Shown: positions 53,892 to 58,070 of the stretch, in pieces | How positions within the stretch are numbered: the first letter of the stretch is position 1 | Layout of the letters: each line of letters begins with the position of its first letter | Origin: Chloroflexota bacterium | GTDB taxonomy: Bacteria; Chloroflexota; Dehalococcoidia; UBA6926 | Assembly: GCA_026713485.1 (NCBI GenBank) | Contig: JAPOOK010000014.1 | Coordinates: forward strand, 1-58,070 | DNA: 58,070 nucleotides | Reading direction: 5' to 3' | Notes under the pieces: model-generated | Seen by the model: the letters and a program-made list of their open reading frames with translations, nothing else | Database searches by the model: none | What the model was told of the DNA's origin: nothing | Position numbers and translations under genes: made by a program

Positions 53892-55600
53892 CAGTAGGAC
53901 CTCACCTGTGGTTCCCATTTCGTCATCGTCACCGGCAGATAATCCAGAACGGGATCGCCGTCCCCGCCGCGGTGAACAATGGTGTGCTTCAGATATTCCT
54001 CGTCGTTGCGATCGGGATAATCCTCCCGCGCATGTGCTCCCCGGCTCTCCTTGCGATTGATCGCGCTGACCGCGATGACCTCCGCCACGTCCAGCATGTA
54101 ACCAAGTTCCAACACGGAAAGCAGATCCGTGTTGAAAACGCGTCCCTTGTTGTGCACGGACACGTTCGGGTACCGCTCCTTGATGTCCCGCACGGAATTC
54201 AGCGCCGCCGTCATTCCCTCTTCGGTTCGGAACACTGCGATACCGTCATTCATCGCGTTGCCCATTTCGAAGCGAAGTGTGGATGAGCGAAGTCCGTCCG
54301 CCGGGCGACCGAAGATTCCCTGTATGGAACCCTCCTGGTCCGCCAACTCTGCTTCCTCGCTGATTGGTGCCCAGTCATTGGCGTTGGCGTACTCGGTCGC
54401 CCCAGCGCCGGACCGCTTGCCGAACACGATCGTGTCGAGCAGAGAATTGCCGCCAAGCCGGTTTCCGCCATGGACGCTTACATTGGCGCACTCACCGGCA
54501 GCGAACAGCCCTTCGACGCCCTGCCAGCGCCCCTGCCCTGTCGCATCCCACGTCCGACCGTCAACGTCCGTCTTGATGCCACCCATGATGTAGTGGTGGC
54601 CGGGCTGAATCGGCACGGGCGCCTCGAGGATGTTGGTATTCGCATAGTCGCGCGCCAGTTCATAGATTTGCGCGAGTTTGGTCATAATCAGGTCGCGCCC
54701 AAGATGCCGCAGGTCGAGCAGGACACATCCGTCAATGCCCCGCCCCTCGCGGATTTCCATTGTCTCTGCCCGGGAAACCACATCGCGAGAAGCAAGCTCC
54801 TTCATATTCGGCGCGTACTTGTCCATGAAGCGCTCGCCGTTGGAGTTCAGCAGAAACGCCCCTTCGCCCCGCGCGCCCTCCGTGATGAGTACGCCATTCG
54901 CCTTCATCGTTGTCGGATGATGCTGGACGGCCTCCATGTCCATGAGCGTCGCGCCCGCCTGATATGCCAGCGCCTGCCCGTCCGCCGTCACAACGAGGCC
55001 GTTTGTCGTCGGGTTATAGACCTGTCCGATTCCGCCTGTTGCAAGGATTATCGACTTGGCACGAAAGACTTCAACCTTTCCGGTCGGAATCTCTAGCGCA
55101 ATACAGCCGGCAATCTTGTTGTCCTCGACCAGCAGCTTTGTGACGAACCATTCCGAGTAGGTGGTTAGCCCACTCTTGAGAAGCTGCTCCCACATGACAT
55201 GCAGGAGAACCTGCCCCGTCTGGTCCGCAACAAAGCATGTGCGGTTGACGGACGTGCCGCCAAAGGCGCGGGCATCGATGGTGCCGTCGTCGTTCCGGTT
55301 GAAGATGACACCCATGCGCTCAAGGGCGTAGATATCGCCCGGCGCTTCCGAACAGAGAATCTCGATAGCGTCCTGGTCGCCAAGGTAGTCGCTACCCTTG
55401 ACAGTGTCGTAAGCGTGCGCTTCCCAGGAATCGCCCTCGCTGACCGCTGCCTGCACACCGCCTTGAGCGGCGGCTGAATGGCTGCGCGTCGGATAAATCT
55501 TGGAGATCATGGCGACGTCTGCGCCCATCTCCTGTGCCTTCTGTGCGGCCCTCATGCCCGCAAGACCGCCGCCGATGATGATGACCTGGTGTTGGCGCAT
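53891..55600 (-). CDS. sdhA: succinate dehydrogenase flavoprotein subunit
   Basis: A 569-residue FAD protein oxidising succinate to fumarate. The FAD loop is IIIGGGLAGMRAAQKAQE. SKIYPTRSHSAAAQGGVQAA holds the flavin-linking histidine. HPTT, ITEGARGEGAFLLN and GHHYIMGGI are further signatures; the active-site Arg lies in the C-half (HAREDYPDR). GGAGGAG is 12 nt upstream of the ATG. It is the first gene of sdhA-sdhB-CCG; no SdhC or SdhD gene is present nearby. Confidence 0.96.
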   Translation of the reverse strand: MRQHQVIIIGGGLAGMRAAQKAQEMGADVAMISKIYPTRSHSAAAQGGVQAAVSEGDSWEAHAYDTVKGSDYLGDQDAIEILCSEAPGDIYALERMGVIFNRNDDGTIDARAFGGTSVNRTCFVADQTGQVLLHVMWEQLLKSGLTTYSEWFVTKLLVEDNKIAGCIALEIPTGKVEVFRAKSIILATGGIGQVYNPTTNGLVVTADGQALAYQAGATLMDMEAVQHHPTTMKANGVLITEGARGEGAFLLNSNGERFMDKYAPNMKELASRDVVSRAETMEIREGRGIDGCVLLDLRHLGRDLIMTKLAQIYELARDYANTNILEAPVPIQPGHHYIMGGIKTDVDGRTWDATGQGRWQGVEGLFAAGECANVSVHGGNRLGGNSLLDTIVFGKRSGAGATEYANANDWAPISEEAELADQEGSIQGIFGRPADGLRSSTLRFEMGNAMNDGIAVFRTEEGMTAALNSVRDIKERYPNVSVHNKGRVFNTDLLSVLELGYMLDVAEVIAVSAINRKESRGAHAREDYPDRNDEEYLKHTIVHRGGDGDPVLDYLPVTMTKWEPQVRSY

Positions 55601-55643
55601 AGTGCTGCCGGTCTCCTCCAGCCCAAGATGAGAATGTGACGCG

Positions 55644-55673
55644 AGTTTAGCATGGCGGAATCGACGCGCTCAA
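55644..55673 (-). promoter_or_regulatory. candidate promoter of the sdh operon
   Basis: On the minus strand TTGAGC (55668-55673) and TAAACT (55644-55649) are spaced by 18 nt and lie about 45 nt before the sdhA start. The region is shared with the divergent proS gene. Confidence 0.4.
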
Positions 55674-55719
55674 CAGCGGGACACACGACCTCACCCTTCT
55701 CCACCTGCCTGCCACGCGC

Positions 55720-55725
55720 TACCAT
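55720..55725 (+). promoter_or_regulatory. candidate -10 box for leaderless proS
   Basis: TACCAT ends 6 nt before the proS ATG (55732), and no Shine-Dalgarno sequence is present. A start at or near the ATG would follow. Confidence 0.3.
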
Positions 55726-55731
55726 TGACCT

Positions 55732-57459
55732 ATGCGTATGTCCCAGATGTTCGGCAAAACCCTGCGGGATGACCCATCCGACGCGGACACTGCCGGACAC
55801 CGACTCCTCATTCGCGCCGGACTCGTCGCGCAGGTCGCGGCCGGCGTTTACTCCTACCTCCCTATGGCGCTGCGCTCAATGCGGAAAATCGAGAACATCA
55901 TCCGTGAGGAGATGAACGCTGCGGGCGCGCAAGAAGTCCTCATGCCCGTCATCCAGCCCGTTGAACTCTGGCGGCAGAGCGGACGCGAAGAGGCCTTCGG
56001 CCCCACCCTGTTACACCTCAATGACCGCCGAGAGCGCCAGATGGTGCTCGCCCCCACACACGAGGAGGCCGTCACCGACCTCGCCCGCCGCCACGTCCGT
56101 AGCTACCGCGACCTGCCCATCAACCTCTACCAGATTCAGACCAAGCTCCGCGACGAGGCCCGCCCACGCGCCGGTCTCATACGTGTGCGCGAGTTCCATA
56201 TGAAGGACGCCTACTCCTTTGACACTGACCAGGATGGCCTCGATGTCGCATACGACAAGATGGTGCAGGCCTACTGGAACATCTTCCGCCGTTCAGGGCT
56301 TGATGTCGTCGCAGTCGAGGCGGACAGCGGCGCGATGGGCGGCAGCGATTCGCAGGAATACATGCTCCTTGCGGACACAGGCGAGGATGAGTTGGTCAAC
56401 TGCCCTGCCTGTGGCTACGCCGCCAATGTTGAACGCGCCCGTTCCCGCTACGCCCCCGCACCCGACACCGGCGAGCCGAACGACATTGAAATCATCGACA
56501 CCCCCAACATGACCACCATCGCTGAACTCGCCGAATTCCTGTCCATCGAAGAGAGCCAGACCCTCAAGGCAGTCTTCTATGTCCATGATGGTGAGTTCAT
56601 CTTCGTTGCCATTCGCGGAGATCTCGACGTGAACGAAGTCAAACTGGCCAACGCCCTCGGCGGCGGCGAACTCCGCCTCGCCTCCGATGAAGAGGTCAAA
56701 GCGGCCGGCATCGTTGCCGGTTCAGCCTCCCCTGTCGGCATCGACAACGTTCGCAAACTCGGAGACCTCTCCGCGACACAGGGAGCCAACTATGTCGCGG
56801 GCGCAAACGATGCCCAGAAACACTTCCGAAACGTCAACCATGGCCGCGACTTTCAGCTTGATGACGTCATTGATATCGCGAAAGCGGAAGAGGGACACGG
56901 CTGCCCCCGCTGCGACGAAGGTACGCTCAATTTCTCCCGCGGCATAGAGGTCGGCCACGTCTTCAAGCTCGGCACGAAATTCAGCGAAGCGTTCAGCGCG
57001 AACTACGTCACCCAGGACGGCGAGGAAAAGCCCATGTTCATGGGTTGCTACGGCATCGGTGTCGGTCGCCTGCTCGGCGCGGCTATCGAGAGCCGCCATG
57101 ATGACGAGGGCATCATCTTCCCCGCCAGCATCGCCCCCTACGACATCCATCTCGTCTCCCTGAATCCCGGTGATGAGGAAATCGCCAGCGCTGCCGACGA
57201 GGTCTACAACTCACTAACGTCGGCCGGCCTGGAAGTACTCTTTGACGACCGCGACGAATCCGCCGGAATCAAATTCAGCGACGCTGACCTGCTCGGGATG
57301 CCCCTGCGTGTCACCGTCAGCCGCCGCTCCATGCGGGATGGCCGCAATGCCGAACTGAAACTCCGTAGCCGCGACCGTGATTCGGCGACAATCGTCCCTA
57401 TAGTGAACGCCGTTCAGGAAGCGCGCGGCCTTCTCAACGAACTGTCGGGCGCCAACTGA
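55732..57459 (+). CDS. proS: prolyl-tRNA synthetase (bacterial type, with editing domain)
   Basis: A 575-residue class II synthetase. The N-terminal MRMSQMFGKTLRDDPSDA matches the family, fixing ATG 55732. Motif 2 and 3 regions include LAPTHEEAVTDLAR, LYQIQTKLRDEARPRAGLIR and GCYGIGVGRLLGAAIE. The INS editing domain (about 225-400) is present between motifs 2 and 3. The anticodon domain ends with IVPIVNAVQEARGLLNEL. In many genomes proS is next to ispG; here it is 37 kb away. Confidence 0.96.
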   Translation: MRMSQMFGKTLRDDPSDADTAGHRLLIRAGLVAQVAAGVYSYLPMALRSMRKIENIIREEMNAAGAQEVLMPVIQPVELWRQSGREEAFGPTLLHLNDRRERQMVLAPTHEEAVTDLARRHVRSYRDLPINLYQIQTKLRDEARPRAGLIRVREFHMKDAYSFDTDQDGLDVAYDKMVQAYWNIFRRSGLDVVAVEADSGAMGGSDSQEYMLLADTGEDELVNCPACGYAANVERARSRYAPAPDTGEPNDIEIIDTPNMTTIAELAEFLSIEESQTLKAVFYVHDGEFIFVAIRGDLDVNEVKLANALGGGELRLASDEEVKAAGIVAGSASPVGIDNVRKLGDLSATQGANYVAGANDAQKHFRNVNHGRDFQLDDVIDIAKAEEGHGCPRCDEGTLNFSRGIEVGHVFKLGTKFSEAFSANYVTQDGEEKPMFMGCYGIGVGRLLGAAIESRHDDEGIIFPASIAPYDIHLVSLNPGDEEIASAADEVYNSLTSAGLEVLFDDRDESAGIKFSDADLLGMPLRVTVSRRSMRDGRNAELKLRSRDRDSATIVPIVNAVQEARGLLNELSGAN

Positions 57460-57525
57460 GATGTCTGCCTTTGACGAGAGGCCGAGACGCTACATAAGAT
57501 TGCCAGAGAAGAACAGCGAGGCGTC

Positions 57526-57909
57526 ATGACGGCATCGTCTGAAACAGAGTCCCGAACATCCCCGATGTGGGGACTTGTGCAGCCCGCCGTTCTCCTGGTC
57601 TTGTCAGAAGGGCCGCAGCACGGCTATGCTCTCCTTGAGGCGCTGCAAGCTCGCGGCTACCTCCCGGGCAAGGCGGACGTGGGCAATCTCTACCGTGGAC
57701 TCAGGCGGCTTGAGAAATCCGGCGCAGTCACGTCTGAATGGGTGCGCCAAAGCGGCCCCGGCCCCTCTCGCCGCACGTACCAGATCACGGATCAAGGCCG
57801 TCAACTTCTTTATCAAGAGGCTCTTGCTCTTGCCGACCGCGCCGGAGTCATAGCCAAACTCCTCAATGAGTATCGCCGCCTCTACCCCACCGGGCCGGAT
57901 GGGCGCTGA
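57526..57909 (+). CDS. PadR family transcriptional regulator
   Basis: A 127-residue winged-helix protein. QPAVLLVLSEGPQHGYALLE and GNLYRGLRRLEKSGAVTSEW are the family hallmark, followed by RTYQITDQGRQLL. The C-terminal helix serves dimerisation. PadR genes often sit next to the transporter or membrane gene they control; the next open frame runs off the window. Confidence 0.9.
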   Translation: MTASSETESRTSPMWGLVQPAVLLVLSEGPQHGYALLEALQARGYLPGKADVGNLYRGLRRLEKSGAVTSEWVRQSGPGPSRRTYQITDQGRQLLYQEALALADRAGVIAKLLNEYRRLYPTGPDGR

Positions 57910-57997
57910 GCCGCATGGCGCAAACGCCAACCCGCTGCGAAGCTCTCATTAACGACCTGCCCGCAGGACTAACACCCGGCCCAAGCCGTCAAGGCCG

Positions 57998-58070
57998 GTG
58001 AACGCCGTGCCGCTGTTTAGGGTCTTCTCGTTTCTCCTGCGCCTCATCCCGCGTCAGCTCATCATCCTGC
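57998..58070 (+). CDS. possible start of a hydrophobic protein, cut by window edge
   Basis: From GTG 57998 an open frame reads NAVPLFRVFSFLLRLIPRQL and runs to the window end. A short basic, hydrophobic start suggests a membrane protein, which would fit a PadR-controlled gene. Only 24 codons are seen, and no strong ribosome site is present beyond CAAGG. Low confidence. The 57910-57997 stretch holds only a short frame that closes. Confidence 0.25.
   Translation, partial: MNAVPLFRVFSFLLRLIPRQLIIL

Overview
This 58 kb window is dense, GC-rich bacterial chromosome: no gap between genes exceeds about 300 bases. I found no rRNA, tRNA, CRISPR array, phage module or insertion sequence. The gene content suggests an aerobic, heterotrophic member of the Chloroflexota, possibly the marine SAR202/Dehalococcoidia group. 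Clues are a succinate dehydrogenase with a heterodisulfide-reductase-like third subunit, a double-length family III CoA-transferase, a methylmalonyl-CoA route, the MEP isoprenoid route and several lipoproteins. This placement is inference from family content; no marker tree could be run.

Layout. 1-9.3 kb: a partial DedA protein, malic enzyme, ThiI, an S41 protease, HflX, Dtd, small membrane proteins and two FmdB zinc ribbons. 9.4-18.7 kb: the conserved translation/envelope cluster rpsB-tsf-pyrH-frr-uppS-cdsA-dxr-rseP-ispG. It is interrupted by two toxin-antitoxin modules: MntA/HepT between uppS and cdsA, and Phd/VapC between rseP and ispG. 18.8-22.8 kb: split methylmalonyl-CoA mutase with two double-domain VOC (epimerase-like) proteins between its subunits. 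22.9-27.8 kb: DUF177-rpmF-fabD-nusB-acpP, a type 4 uracil-DNA glycosylase and RNase J. 27.9-34.4 kb: a tandem CoA-transferase, a large lipoprotein metalloprotease built on a 39-residue repeat, and small accessory genes. 34.4-43.7 kb, mostly minus strand: an amidase broken by an in-frame TGA, a YgiT/DUF4258 toxin-antitoxin pair, ilvD with a pterin dehydratase and a VOC protein, an HpcH aldolase with lepA, and folP-folK. 43.8-50.3 kb: a carboxyltransferase pair resembling a biotin transcarboxylase, then isocitrate and malate dehydrogenases. 50.3-58 kb: a methyltransferase with an in-frame TGA at an expected cysteine, a WD40 protein, the sdhA-sdhB-CCG operon, proS and a PadR regulator.

Metabolic links. 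Mutase, epimerase-like proteins and a methylmalonyl/propionyl-CoA carboxyltransferase connect propionyl-CoA to succinyl-CoA. Succinate dehydrogenase, malate dehydrogenase, isocitrate dehydrogenase and malic enzyme then serve the TCA cycle and pyruvate supply. Dxr, IspG and UppS feed the undecaprenyl carrier.

Most worth a second look: the 39-residue repeat metalloprotease lipoprotein; the methyltransferase TGA followed by a hairpin fitting a bacterial SECIS (candidate selenoprotein); pyrH, which has no ATG, GTG or TTG start and appears to begin at CTG; the VOC pair with complementary loss of metal ligands; the transcarboxylase-like locus; and four families of short dispersed repeats.
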